Origin: Rhodanobacter sp. C01 | Lineage (GTDB): Bacteria > Pseudomonadota > Gammaproteobacteria > Xanthomonadales > Rhodanobacteraceae | DNA: 64,000 bases | Reading direction: 5' to 3' | Assembly: GCF_002001045.1 (NCBI RefSeq) | Contig: NZ_MUNR01000011.1 | Span: forward strand, 62,001-126,000 | In this document: positions 56,237 to 64,000 of the stretch, in pieces | Numbering within the stretch: position 1 is the stretch's first letter | Layout of the letters: every line of letters starts with the position of its first letter | Notes under the pieces: model-generated | What the model was told of the DNA's origin: nothing | What the model saw: only the letters and a program-made list of their open reading frames with translations | Database searches by the model: none | Position numbers and translations under genes: made by a program

Positions 56237-56901
56237 AGTTCCTCGACGATATCCGCAGTCTGGATAGAAACAACGTCGGCGGCTGGCCGCAATCGGTCAA
56301 GATCTTCTTCACCGTACTGGTATTTGCGGTTGTCCTGCTGATCGGCTGGTACTTCTTCGTGAGTGACCAGCAGGACAGTCTGACTTCGCTGGCCAGCAAG
56401 GAAGAGAGCCTCAAGCAGGAGTTCTCCACCAAGCAGGCCAAGTCGGTCAACCTGGAGGCCCTGCAGCAGCAGCTCGACGAGATGCAGGACATGCTGCGCC
56501 AGCTGCTGCGCCAGCTGCCCAGCAAGACCGAGATGCCGGAATTACTGACCGACATCTCGCAGACCGCCCAGGCGGCCGGGCTTGACACCGGACTGTTCCA
56601 GCCCGGCCCGGAAGTGCCCAAGGACTTCTATGCGGAGAAACCCATCACCTTGCGCATGACTGGCACCTATCACCAGTTCGGCACCTTCATCAGCGGCGTG
56701 GCCTCGCTGCCACGGGTCGTGATCCTGACTTTGCATGACGTATCCCTCACTCCAGCGAAACCCGCCAAGGGCAGTGCTGCTCCGGATGATGGACAACTGG
56801 TGCTGCAAGGTACGGTGAAGACTTATCGTTATCTGGACGACGAAGAGAGCGCCGCCGCGACCAAGAAGAATGCCAAGGTCAAGGCAGGGGGGCAGAAATG
56901 A
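56233..56901 (+). CDS. pilO: Type IV pilus alignment protein PilO
   Basis: A 222-residue inner-membrane protein that dimerises with PilN. It has a short cytoplasmic segment, one helix (about 18-40, ILLIGWYFF-like), a coiled coil and a periplasmic ferredoxin-like domain with FYAEKPITLRMTGTYHQFGT. It overlaps pilN and pilP by ATGA-type junctions. Confidence 0.94.
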   Translation: MKFLDDIRSLDRNNVGGWPQSVKIFFTVLVFAVVLLIGWYFFVSDQQDSLTSLASKEESLKQEFSTKQAKSVNLEALQQQLDEMQDMLRQLLRQLPSKTEMPELLTDISQTAQAAGLDTGLFQPGPEVPKDFYAEKPITLRMTGTYHQFGTFISGVASLPRVVILTLHDVSLTPAKPAKGSAAPDDGQLVLQGTVKTYRYLDDEESAAATKKNAKVKAGGQK

Positions 56902-57440
56902 ACAAGTTTGCTGCCATCAGGCCTGCCCACGTGATGCGTGCGCTGCTGATCTTGGGAGCCGCCCTGGTTTTGGGTGGATGTACCCGCGGCATGTCCGATC
57001 TGCGCGACTGGGTCGCCCAGGAAAAGGCCAAGAGAGGCGCCCCCATTCCTCCATTGCCGGTGATCAAGACGTTCGAGACGTTCAAGTACGACGATCAGGA
57101 TCGGCGCGACCCGTTCAGTCCAAGTACGGCCGAACTGCAGGCGAGTACCAGCAACAGCGGTCCGCGACCCGATGCCAACCGGGCAAAGCAGCCACTGGAA
57201 ATGTTCGCGCTCGACACCTTGAAGATGGTCGGAACGCTTGGTGCGGGGTCGGGCCTGGAGGTGCTGGTGAAGGATCCGGGGGGCGTGATCCATCGCGTCC
57301 GCGTCGGTGAATACATGGGCTTGAACTACGGCCACGTCACGGCCATCAGCGATGACCATATCGATCTGGTCGAGCTGGTATCCAACGGTAATGGCGGCTG
57401 GATGGAACGTCCGGCCAGCATCGCGCTTGACGCGAAATAG
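56898..57440 (+). CDS. pilP: Type IV pilus lipoprotein PilP
   Basis: A 180-residue lipoprotein with lipobox VLGGC (Cys about 28). The flexible N-terminal part binds PilNO and the C-terminal beta domain (about 95-175, LEMFALDTLKMVGTL then VRVGEYMGLNYGHV) contacts PilQ. It links the inner-membrane complex to the secretin. pilQ starts 20 bp downstream. Confidence 0.95.
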   Translation: MNKFAAIRPAHVMRALLILGAALVLGGCTRGMSDLRDWVAQEKAKRGAPIPPLPVIKTFETFKYDDQDRRDPFSPSTAELQASTSNSGPRPDANRAKQPLEMFALDTLKMVGTLGAGSGLEVLVKDPGGVIHRVRVGEYMGLNYGHVTAISDDHIDLVELVSNGNGGWMERPASIALDAK

Positions 57441-57459
57441 GTAGACAGGGGCTGATGCA

Positions 57460-59679
57460 ATGACCAACCAAATCCAATCCGTCCGGGGCCGTGTCATGCG
57501 CCATGCAAGCCGTTACATGCTGATGGGCCTGTTGCTCGCTGCTGCCACCTGGAGCAGCGCTGCGATGGCGGCCAGCAGCACGCTCAAGAACATCAGCTTC
57601 GACACCTCGCCAGGTGGCCAGGTTCAGCTGCGCATGGATTTCGGCAGCGGCCCGGTGCCACAGCCGCGAATATTCACCACCGGCAATCCACCGCGCATCG
57701 CGATCGATTTTACCGATACCGACAATGCGGCCGCGCGCCATCTGGATATCGGCCAGGGTTCGACTTCCGGTGTCTCTGCGGTTGCTGCGGGCGGCCGCAC
57801 CCGCGTGGTGGTCGAGCTGATGCGTGAGTCCAGTTACCGTTCCCGGGTCGAGGGCAACAGCCTGGTGCTGACCATCAACAACGGCTCGTCGGACCAGTCC
57901 CTGACCACGGCCGCCACCGTCGACCCGAGCAAGGCATTGCCCTCGGCTTCGAATGGCCCATCAATCTCCAATATCGATTTCCGCCGTGGTACGAACGGCG
58001 AAGGCCGCGTGCTGATCAGCTTCAGTGGCAGCGGCGCGAATGCCGAAATGACCCGCAACGGTGACAAGGTGCTGGTCACGATCGATCACGCGAACCTGCC
58101 ACCCAATCTCGCACAACGACTTGATACGCTGGACTTCGCCACCCCGGTGCAATCCATCGTCACCCATGCCGGGGTGGGCGGTGGTGCACGCATGGAAATC
58201 GCGATCAAGGGTGATGTCGATACTTCGGCCTATCAGACTCCTGATCAATACGTGGTCGAAGTGGCGCCAAAGAAAGCCGACACCTCCAAGGCGGCGATGC
58301 TGGCCAAGCTTGGCCAGGAGCCGAGCTACAGCGGCTCGCGCGTCACTTTCAATTTCCAGGACATCCCGGTGCGCTCGGCGTTGCAGCTGATTGCCGACGT
58401 ATCCAAGCTCAACCTGGTCGCTTCGGACAGCGTTGGCGGCAGCGTTACCCTGCGGTTGGTCAACGTTCCGTGGGATCAGGCGCTGGACGTGATCCTGCGC
58501 GCCAAGACCCTGGACAAGCGTCGCAACGGCAACGTGATCTGGGTTGCGCCGCAGGCCGAACTGGCCAAGTACGAGCAGGATATTGCCGACGCCAAGCTGA
58601 AGGCGCAGGACACCGCCGAGCTGGAGACTGCGTATGTTCCGGTCAGCTATGGCAAGGCCGCGGATATCGCCAAACTGCTGACCACGGGCAGCCTGCAAGC
58701 GCAGAGCGCCGGCGGTGGTAGCGGTGCCAATGTCCAGCGCGGTTTCCTGTCGACACGTGGCAGCGCCTCCTACGATGTGCGTACCAACACGTTGCTGCTG
58801 AACGACACGCCGGACAAGATCAAGCAGCTGCGTGCTCTGATCGCGGTGCTGGACAAACCGGTACAGCAGGTGCTGATCGAGTCGCGCATCGTGATCGCCA
58901 CCGATGATTTCACCCGCGAACTGGGTGCAAAGTTCGGTGTCAGTGGCAGCAAGAACAACACTCAGTTCCAGAATTCCACTACGGCTGCAAGCAGCTTGGC
59001 CACAGGGGTTGGCGGTGGCAACGTCGTTTCCATCGGCGGCGGTCTCAACGCTGCAGGAACTGGGACCACCGGGCTCAACGTGAATCTTCCCGCTACAACG
59101 CCAAGCGGAAGTTTCGGCCTGGCCCTTCTTGGTGCGAACTACTCGCTGGATCTGGAGCTGTCCGCGGCACAGACCGAAGGTCGCAGTGAGGTGATCTCCA
59201 GCCCGCGTGTGATCACCGCCAACAATGTCGAGGCCGTGATCCGCCAGGGTCAGGAAATCGGCTACGTCACGTTCCAGAACACCAGTGGCAGTGCTGGCAG
59301 CGGTACCGCCACGGTGGCTTTCAAGGACGCGGTACTGGAACTGAAGGTGACGCCGACGATCACGGCCGATGGTCGCGTGTATCTCGCGATCAACGTGACC
59401 AAGGATGCGCTGGCAGGCTACACCCAGGTGCCCGGCAGCGGTCAGGTGCCGAATATCGACACTCGCTCGATCAATACCTCGGTGCTGGTGGACAACGGAC
59501 AGACTGTGGTGCTTGGCGGCATCTACGAGATCGACAAGACCAACACGATCACGAAGGTACCTGGTCTGGGCGATATCCCCGGTATCGGCATCCTGTTCCG
59601 GCAGACGCAACGTGGCGATACCAAGGCCGAACTGCTCATCTTCGTGACGCCGCGCGTGCTCAGCGACACGTTGCAGTAA
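57460..59679 (+). CDS. pilQ: Type IV pilus secretin PilQ
   Basis: A 739-residue outer-membrane secretin. A signal peptide (about 1-36, ending AMA) precedes two AMIN domains (about 40-140 and 165-270), an STN domain (about 295-365), an N1 domain and the secretin pore (about 530-735) with EVISSPRVITANNVEAVIRQ and LELKVTPTITADGRVYLAIN. A Gly/Ser-rich insertion near 415-430 and another near 505-540 (with GGGNVVSIGGGLNAAG) are present. Last gene of the operon. Confidence 0.96.
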   Translation: MTNQIQSVRGRVMRHASRYMLMGLLLAAATWSSAAMAASSTLKNISFDTSPGGQVQLRMDFGSGPVPQPRIFTTGNPPRIAIDFTDTDNAAARHLDIGQGSTSGVSAVAAGGRTRVVVELMRESSYRSRVEGNSLVLTINNGSSDQSLTTAATVDPSKALPSASNGPSISNIDFRRGTNGEGRVLISFSGSGANAEMTRNGDKVLVTIDHANLPPNLAQRLDTLDFATPVQSIVTHAGVGGGARMEIAIKGDVDTSAYQTPDQYVVEVAPKKADTSKAAMLAKLGQEPSYSGSRVTFNFQDIPVRSALQLIADVSKLNLVASDSVGGSVTLRLVNVPWDQALDVILRAKTLDKRRNGNVIWVAPQAELAKYEQDIADAKLKAQDTAELETAYVPVSYGKAADIAKLLTTGSLQAQSAGGGSGANVQRGFLSTRGSASYDVRTNTLLLNDTPDKIKQLRALIAVLDKPVQQVLIESRIVIATDDFTRELGAKFGVSGSKNNTQFQNSTTAASSLATGVGGGNVVSIGGGLNAAGTGTTGLNVNLPATTPSGSFGLALLGANYSLDLELSAAQTEGRSEVISSPRVITANNVEAVIRQGQEIGYVTFQNTSGSAGSGTATVAFKDAVLELKVTPTITADGRVYLAINVTKDALAGYTQVPGSGQVPNIDTRSINTSVLVDNGQTVVLGGIYEIDKTNTITKVPGLGDIPGIGILFRQTQRGDTKAELLIFVTPRVLSDTLQ

Positions 59680-59697
59680 ACGCCAAAGTTTGCGATG

Positions 59698-59729
59698 AAA
59701 AAGAGGCGGCTTCGGCCGCCTCTTTTTTT
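59698..59729 (+). terminator. Terminator after pilQ
   Basis: A5-GAGGCGGC-TTCG-GCCGCCTC-T7: an eight-bp GC stem with a stable UUCG tetraloop and a long T tract. Confidence 0.92.
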
Positions 59730-59859
59730 GCTGTGTCGAAGGTCATGGCCTGCCGGCTAAACTTCCGGCGCAGATTATGGTCAGTAGCACGCGGCCGGAT
59801 CCTGCGCCCGAATGACACACCGAATCCGGTCAGCACCACGTCGACCACGGAAACCGAAC

Positions 59860-60855
59860 ATGGATATGCCTGACATCCCCTCCCAGAGCAGCTTGCAACA
59901 GGCCTTTGCGCGATTGCGCGATGAGCTGCAAGCCTGCGTCATCGGTCAGCCACACCTGATCGAATGCCTGCTGGTGGCGCTTCTGGCCGATGGCCATCTG
60001 CTGGTCGAGGGCGCCCCCGGTCTGGCCAAGACCACGGCAGTGAAGGCATTGGCAGCACGGATCAGGGCGGATTTCCACCGGGTGCAGTTCACCCCGGACC
60101 TGCTGCCGGCGGATCTCACCGGCACCGATGTGTTCCGCCCGCAGTCCGGCAGTTTCGAATTCGAACGTGGCCCGTTGTTCCACAACATCGTGCTGGCCGA
60201 CGAGATCAATCGTGCGCCGGCGAAAGTGCAGTCGGCGCTGCTGGAGGCGATGGCCGAGCGGCAGATCACGGTAGGCCGCAGCACCTGGCAACTGCCCGAG
60301 TTGTTCATGGTCATGGCGACGCAGAATCCGATCGAGCAGGAAGGCACGTTCGCGCTGCCGGAAGCCCAGCTCGATCGTTTCCTGATGCACGTGACGATCG
60401 GCTATCCCGATGCGGTCGCCGAACTGGCGATACTCCGGTTGGCGCGCGAGCAGGCCAGCCAACGAGTGCATCCGCTGGCTGCACCGCAGGCCCTGCTGAG
60501 TCAGGCCGATGTGTTTGCCGCGCGCGACGCGGCGATGGCGGTGCACATGGCACCGGCGCTGGAGGAATACCTGACCCAGTTGGTGTTGGCCACGCGTGAT
60601 GCCGGTCGCTACGGGGCCGAACTCAAGCGCTGGATCGCCTGGGGCGGCAGCCCGCGCGCAACCATTGCGCTGGATCGTTGCGCACGTGCGAAGGCATGGC
60701 TGTCCGGACGCGACTACGTGTTGCCGGAGGACGTGCATGCCATCGTCCACGAAGTCTTGCGCCATCGAGTGCTGCTCAGTTACGAGGCGGAAGCCGAGGG
60801 TGTGCGGCCGGATCGGGTGATCGACCGCCTGCTGGATCTCGTGCCGCTGCCGTGA
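59860..60855 (+). CDS. MoxR-family AAA+ ATPase
   Basis: A 331-residue MoxR chaperone-like ATPase. It has Walker A EGAPGLAKTT, Walker B VLADEINRAPAKVQSALLEAM, sensor MATQNPIEQEGTFALPEAQL and the C-terminal lid domain. MoxR proteins remodel VWA-domain partners, here encoded three genes downstream. The GTG start of the DUF58 gene overlaps its stop. ATG 59860 is chosen from the family start. Confidence 0.93.
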   Translation: MDMPDIPSQSSLQQAFARLRDELQACVIGQPHLIECLLVALLADGHLLVEGAPGLAKTTAVKALAARIRADFHRVQFTPDLLPADLTGTDVFRPQSGSFEFERGPLFHNIVLADEINRAPAKVQSALLEAMAERQITVGRSTWQLPELFMVMATQNPIEQEGTFALPEAQLDRFLMHVTIGYPDAVAELAILRLAREQASQRVHPLAAPQALLSQADVFAARDAAMAVHMAPALEEYLTQLVLATRDAGRYGAELKRWIAWGGSPRATIALDRCARAKAWLSGRDYVLPEDVHAIVHEVLRHRVLLSYEAEAEGVRPDRVIDRLLDLVPLP

Positions 60856-61787
60856 ACGCTTTCGAGCAACCTCGGGTGGATGGCGATGGCCGAGGCCAGG
60901 TGTCGCTGGCCGAACTGATTGCGCTGCGTGCGCGGGTTGGTCGTGTCCGCATGGCACCGCTGCCAAGTCGTTCCGCGCACAGCGGTCAGCAGTCCAGCCG
61001 TCTATATGGGCGTGGGATGGATTACGCCGAGTCGCGCGTCTACATGGCCGGCGATGATGTGCGCCGGCTCGACTGGCGACTGACGGCGCGCAGCGGCAGG
61101 CTGCATACCAAGTTGTTCCAGGAGGATCGCGAGGGCAGCCTGCTGATCCTGCTGGATACCCACGCCAGCATGCGCTTTGGCACGCAGGTGCGCTTCAAGT
61201 CGGTGCAGGCCGCGCGAGCAGCAGCCTGCGCTGCCTGGTATGCCGCGCGTGCTGGCGAGCGGGTTGGGGTAATGGCGTTCGGCCACGCGGAGCAGTTGCT
61301 GCGTCCGCAAGCCGGCTCTCACGGTGCGCTGGCGGTATGCGGTGCGCTGGCCGAGTGGGATGCACTGCCTGCATCGAACAAGGTCGAGGCACTGGCCGAT
61401 GCGTTGATCCGCGCCAGCCGCGTGCTGCATGGCGCCAGCCGCGTGCTGCTGATCAGCGACGGCTTCAGTTGCGATGCGTCGGCCCGACAGCGACTGCTCG
61501 ATCTCACCCGCCACGCCAGCGTCACTGTGCTGGTGGTCGCCGACGCGCTGGAGCTCGCACTGGTGCCACCCGGGCGTTATCCGCTGGAATACGCGGGCGA
61601 ACGCAGCGAAGTCGTGCTGCAGTCCGAGCGTCAGCGCCGTGAATTCCAGCGCGCACTCGGCGCTGGTCCGGCGCGACTGGGCGAACTGGCGCAATCGCTG
61701 AACCTGCGCTGCAGCCAGATCGATACCGTGGCCGATCCGTTGTCATCGGTCACCGGCCTGTTCGGTGTTGCGAGGTTGGCGCGATGA
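60852..61787 (+). CDS. DUF58 domain protein
   Basis: A 311-residue DUF58 protein, a VWA-like fold. It shows LYGRGMDYAESRVYMAGDDV followed by RRLDWRLTARSGRLHTKLFQ, the family signature, then ILLDTHASMRFGT at the MIDAS-like position. The GTG overlaps the MoxR stop, and the gene overlaps the DUF4381 gene by ATGA. Function is presumed to be in envelope stress (Bat-type operon). Confidence 0.9.
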   Translation: MNAFEQPRVDGDGRGQVSLAELIALRARVGRVRMAPLPSRSAHSGQQSSRLYGRGMDYAESRVYMAGDDVRRLDWRLTARSGRLHTKLFQEDREGSLLILLDTHASMRFGTQVRFKSVQAARAAACAAWYAARAGERVGVMAFGHAEQLLRPQAGSHGALAVCGALAEWDALPASNKVEALADALIRASRVLHGASRVLLISDGFSCDASARQRLLDLTRHASVTVLVVADALELALVPPGRYPLEYAGERSEVVLQSERQRREFQRALGAGPARLGELAQSLNLRCSQIDTVADPLSSVTGLFGVARLAR

Positions 61788-62320
61788 GCGCCTTGCCCAT
61801 CCCGGCCACAGCGCCTGCCGCGCCCACGGGTCCGAATTTGCGTGATATCCATCTGCCACCCGCACCTCCATGGTGGCCGCCGGCACCAGGCTGGTGGGGG
61901 CTGGCTGCCTTGTTGCTGCTGGCCTTGCTGCTGGGTACCTGGTGGTGGCGACGGCATCGCCACGGAATTCGTCAGCGCGAACAGGTGCTGCATGAGCTCG
62001 ATGGATTGGCACTCCAATACCAGCGTGATGGCGATCAGCCGGCGCTGGCGAGCGGCCTGCACCAGTTGTTGCGGCGAGTGGCGCGACAGCACGATGTCAG
62101 GGCCGCACAGCAACGCGGCACCGCATGGCGGCAGACGTTGGCGCGGGTGCCTGTCAATGCGGGCACGCTGGACCGGCTGCTGGCGCTGGAACAGGCGATC
62201 TATCACCCGCTGCCTTCGTTCGATCACGCAGCCGCCGTGGCGGCCGTGCGGCAATGGCTCTCTCTGGCATTGAAGCCGGCGACATGGAAGGCGGCAGTGA
62301 CGGAGGGAACCCATGCCTGA
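61784..62320 (+). CDS. DUF4381 membrane protein
   Basis: A 178-residue protein with one transmembrane helix (about 38-55, GLAALLLLALLLGTWWW) after a proline-rich periplasmic start containing LRDIHLPPAPPWWPPAPGWW, the hallmark of DUF4381. A basic cytoplasmic helical part follows. It overlaps both neighbours, as in typical MoxR-DUF58-DUF4381-VWA operons. Confidence 0.88.
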   Translation: MSALPIPATAPAAPTGPNLRDIHLPPAPPWWPPAPGWWGLAALLLLALLLGTWWWRRHRHGIRQREQVLHELDGLALQYQRDGDQPALASGLHQLLRRVARQHDVRAAQQRGTAWRQTLARVPVNAGTLDRLLALEQAIYHPLPSFDHAAAVAAVRQWLSLALKPATWKAAVTEGTHA

Positions 62321-63299
62321 GTTTGCGTGGCCCTGGGTAATCGTGCTCCTGCCGCTGCCGTGGCTGCTGCGGCGCTGGCTGCGACCGGCGGCACCGGGGC
62401 AGGCACTGCATCTGCCGCAGCCGGGATTGCAACTGACCACGGTGAGTGGCAACGCCACGCATGGCATCGTGCCATGGTTGCTGGCGCTGGCATGGCTGTG
62501 CCTGCTGGCCGCTGCCGCCCGCCCGCAATGGGTCGGTCCGCCGCAGGCGCAACAACGCAGCGGACGCGCCGTGATGCTGGCAGTGGATCTGTCCGGCAGC
62601 ATGCACACCGAGGATATGGAACTGGCAGGGCATCCGATCAGTCGGTTCGGTGCGGTCGAGGCGATTGCCGGTGACTTCATCGATCGCCGCAGCGGCGACG
62701 AGATGGGCCTGGTCCTGTTCGGTAGTCAGGCCTTCCTGGTGACTCCGCTGACCTACGATCTGTCTGCCGTGCGTGCGCAATTGCAGGGCGCGGTGGTGGG
62801 GCTGGCCGGCACCGAGACCGCGATCGGCGATGCCATTGCGGTGGCAGTGAAGCGGTTGTCGGCGCTGCCGGAACCGGAGCGCGTGCTGGTGCTGCTGACC
62901 GACGGAGTCAACAACGCCGGCAGCATCTCGCCGCGTGAGGCAGCCCGTGCAGCGAAGGCTGCCGGCGTGCGCATCTACACCATCGGCATCGGCGCCACCC
63001 GGATGCGCGTGCCGGGATTCTTCGGCAGCCAGCTGATCAATCCCTCGGCGGATCTGGATGCGGACATGCTCACCGCCATCGCCAGGGAAACCGGCGGCCA
63101 GTTCTTTCGCGCCACCGACAGCAATGAACTGGCCGATGCCTATCGTGCGATCGACGCACTGGAACCGATGCCACAGCACGGACCGACACTGCGGCCGCGG
63201 CATGAGCTGTTCCACTGGCCGTTGTTGGCCGCGATCGTGCTGTTGATGCTGGTCATCGTGCCGCGCCGGTTCGGTGGTGCAGCGGAGCAGCCCGCATGA
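62313..63299 (+). CDS. VWA-domain protein, BatA-like
   Basis: A 328-residue membrane protein with hydrophobic helices near the N-terminus and C-terminus and a von Willebrand factor A domain (about 85-270). The MIDAS metal site is complete: AVDLSGSM (D-x-S-x-S), the Thr in LAGTETAIGD and LLTDGVNN (Asp). Such proteins are associated with aerotolerance or envelope integrity. It overlaps the DUF4381 gene by 8 bp. Confidence 0.92.
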   Translation: MPEFAWPWVIVLLPLPWLLRRWLRPAAPGQALHLPQPGLQLTTVSGNATHGIVPWLLALAWLCLLAAAARPQWVGPPQAQQRSGRAVMLAVDLSGSMHTEDMELAGHPISRFGAVEAIAGDFIDRRSGDEMGLVLFGSQAFLVTPLTYDLSAVRAQLQGAVVGLAGTETAIGDAIAVAVKRLSALPEPERVLVLLTDGVNNAGSISPREAARAAKAAGVRIYTIGIGATRMRVPGFFGSQLINPSADLDADMLTAIARETGGQFFRATDSNELADAYRAIDALEPMPQHGPTLRPRHELFHWPLLAAIVLLMLVIVPRRFGGAAEQPA

Positions 63300-64000
63300 G
63301 CGAGGCGCTGCAACAGTTTCATTTCCTGCGGCCGTGGTGGCTGCTTGGACTGGTGTTGCTGCCGTTGCTTGGTTGGCTTGGCACGCGACGCGATGTGGCG
63401 CAACGGGAGCTGCTGCGGCTGGTCGATGCCAGTCTGCTGCCGCATCTGTTGCGTGGCCATGCCGGCCATCGAACCTTGCCGCTATGGTTGTTTGCTGTGG
63501 GCTGGACGCTATGCACGTTCGCGCTGGCCGGTCCGAGCTGGAACCGTGTCATGCAGCCGTTGTACGCGAGCCGCGCAGCGCAGGTGGTGGCCATTTCGTT
63601 GTCGCAGCACATGCTGGCACGTGACATGGCGCCGAGCCGGCTCGATCGCGCACGCTACAAGGCGCACGATTTGCTGGCCAGCAATCACGACGGGCTCAAT
63701 GCGTTGATCGGCTATGCCGGGGAAGCCTTCGTGGTGGCGCCGCTGACCTCCGACGCGAACAGCCTGGACGACCTGCTCGATGCGATGGCGCCGGATACCA
63801 TGCCGGTGGATGGCAACAATGCGGCACGGGCGATCGAGCGCGGCGCTGCATTGATCCACGACGCCAAGGTCCATGGCGGCTCGCTGGTGCTGATCACCGA
63901 TCAGGCCGATGCCGCTGCGGACGCCGCGGCACGCAAGGCGAGCGCTGCCGGCGTGCGCGTATCGGTGCTTGGCATCGGCACGCCACAGGGTGGCCCGGTG
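63296..64000 (+). CDS. VWA-domain protein, BatB-like, degenerate MIDAS (3' end cut off)
   Basis: Starts at ATG 63296, overlapping the BatA-like stop, and stays open to the window edge (235 codons). It has the two-helix N-terminus (WWLLGLVLLPLLGWLG and LWLFAVGWTLCTFALAG) and a VWA domain. Where BatB proteins have D-L-S-x-S-M this one has VVAISLSQHMLARDMAPSRL, so both the metal-binding Asp and the second Ser are replaced. The later LITDQAD keeps its Asp. The C-terminal half, normally with TPR repeats, is outside the window. Confidence 0.85.
   Translation, partial: MSEALQQFHFLRPWWLLGLVLLPLLGWLGTRRDVAQRELLRLVDASLLPHLLRGHAGHRTLPLWLFAVGWTLCTFALAGPSWNRVMQPLYASRAAQVVAISLSQHMLARDMAPSRLDRARYKAHDLLASNHDGLNALIGYAGEAFVVAPLTSDANSLDDLLDAMAPDTMPVDGNNAARAIERGAALIHDAKVHGGSLVLITDQADAAADAAARKASAAGVRVSVLGIGTPQGGPV

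Overview
The window reads as one chromosomal segment of a GC-rich gammaproteobacterium of the Xanthomonadales/Lysobacterales, most likely Rhodanobacteraceae (Rhodanobacter/Dyella type). This is inferred from gene content and order: a Clp-type CRP regulator beside speD, a Coq7-type ubiquinone hydroxylase, an Fe-S protein gene before rplM-rpsI, zapA/6S RNA/fau, the pilMNOPQ-mrcA divergon, and yicC, gmk, rpoZ, spoT, ridA and recG in one region. Most of the window is dense housekeeping DNA with ATGA-type overlaps.

Layout. 1-7.3 kb is an accessory-looking stretch: the end of an H-NS-type gene, a quinol-dependent nitric oxide reductase, a DUF2945/DUF488 pair, an atypical Nramp transporter with its porin, and a gene graveyard holding remnants of an Nei/Fpg-type glycosylase and a DUF72 protein. 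7.3-11.2 kb holds trpG-trpD-trpC, a HAD phosphatase and a GNAT enzyme. 11.2-16 kb holds clp, speD, coq7, an Fe-S protein, rplM-rpsI and tRNA-Gln(CTG). 16-23 kb holds a ClC protein, rpiA, an EVE protein, fau, 6S RNA, zapA, a zapB-like gene, ygfB and pepP. 23-26 kb is a cytochrome bd operon with two small-subunit genes (cydP-cydA-cydB and cydX). 26-33.9 kb holds a prolidase, a DUF1631-PilZ pair, hemW-rdgB-rph and yicC.

33.9-37.1 kb holds a complete acyl-homoserine-lactone quorum-sensing cassette: luxR, a divergent RsaM-like (DUF4902) gene, luxI with a perfect 20-bp lux box, and a small unknown gene. It sits between yicC and gmk, which are neighbours in many gammaproteobacteria. 37.1-42.3 kb carries gmk and the Mla phospholipid-transport genes (mlaFEDCB with convergent mlaA). 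The MlaD here contains two complete MCE units instead of one. 42.4-49.2 kb has rpoZ, spoT, ridA, recG, a nucleoside hydrolase and type-B L31. 49.4-54.2 kb has gltA, a conserved unknown and mrcA. 54.3-59.7 kb is the type IV pilus pilMNOPQ operon. The window ends in a MoxR-DUF58-DUF4381-VWA-VWA (Bat-like) operon, truncated at the right edge, whose last gene has a degenerate MIDAS motif.

No CRISPR array, insertion sequence or complete prophage was seen. The most unusual content is the quorum-sensing cassette with its lux boxes, the double-MCE MlaD, the Nramp homologue lacking canonical metal ligands, the VWA protein with a broken MIDAS, and the decayed repair-gene remnants.
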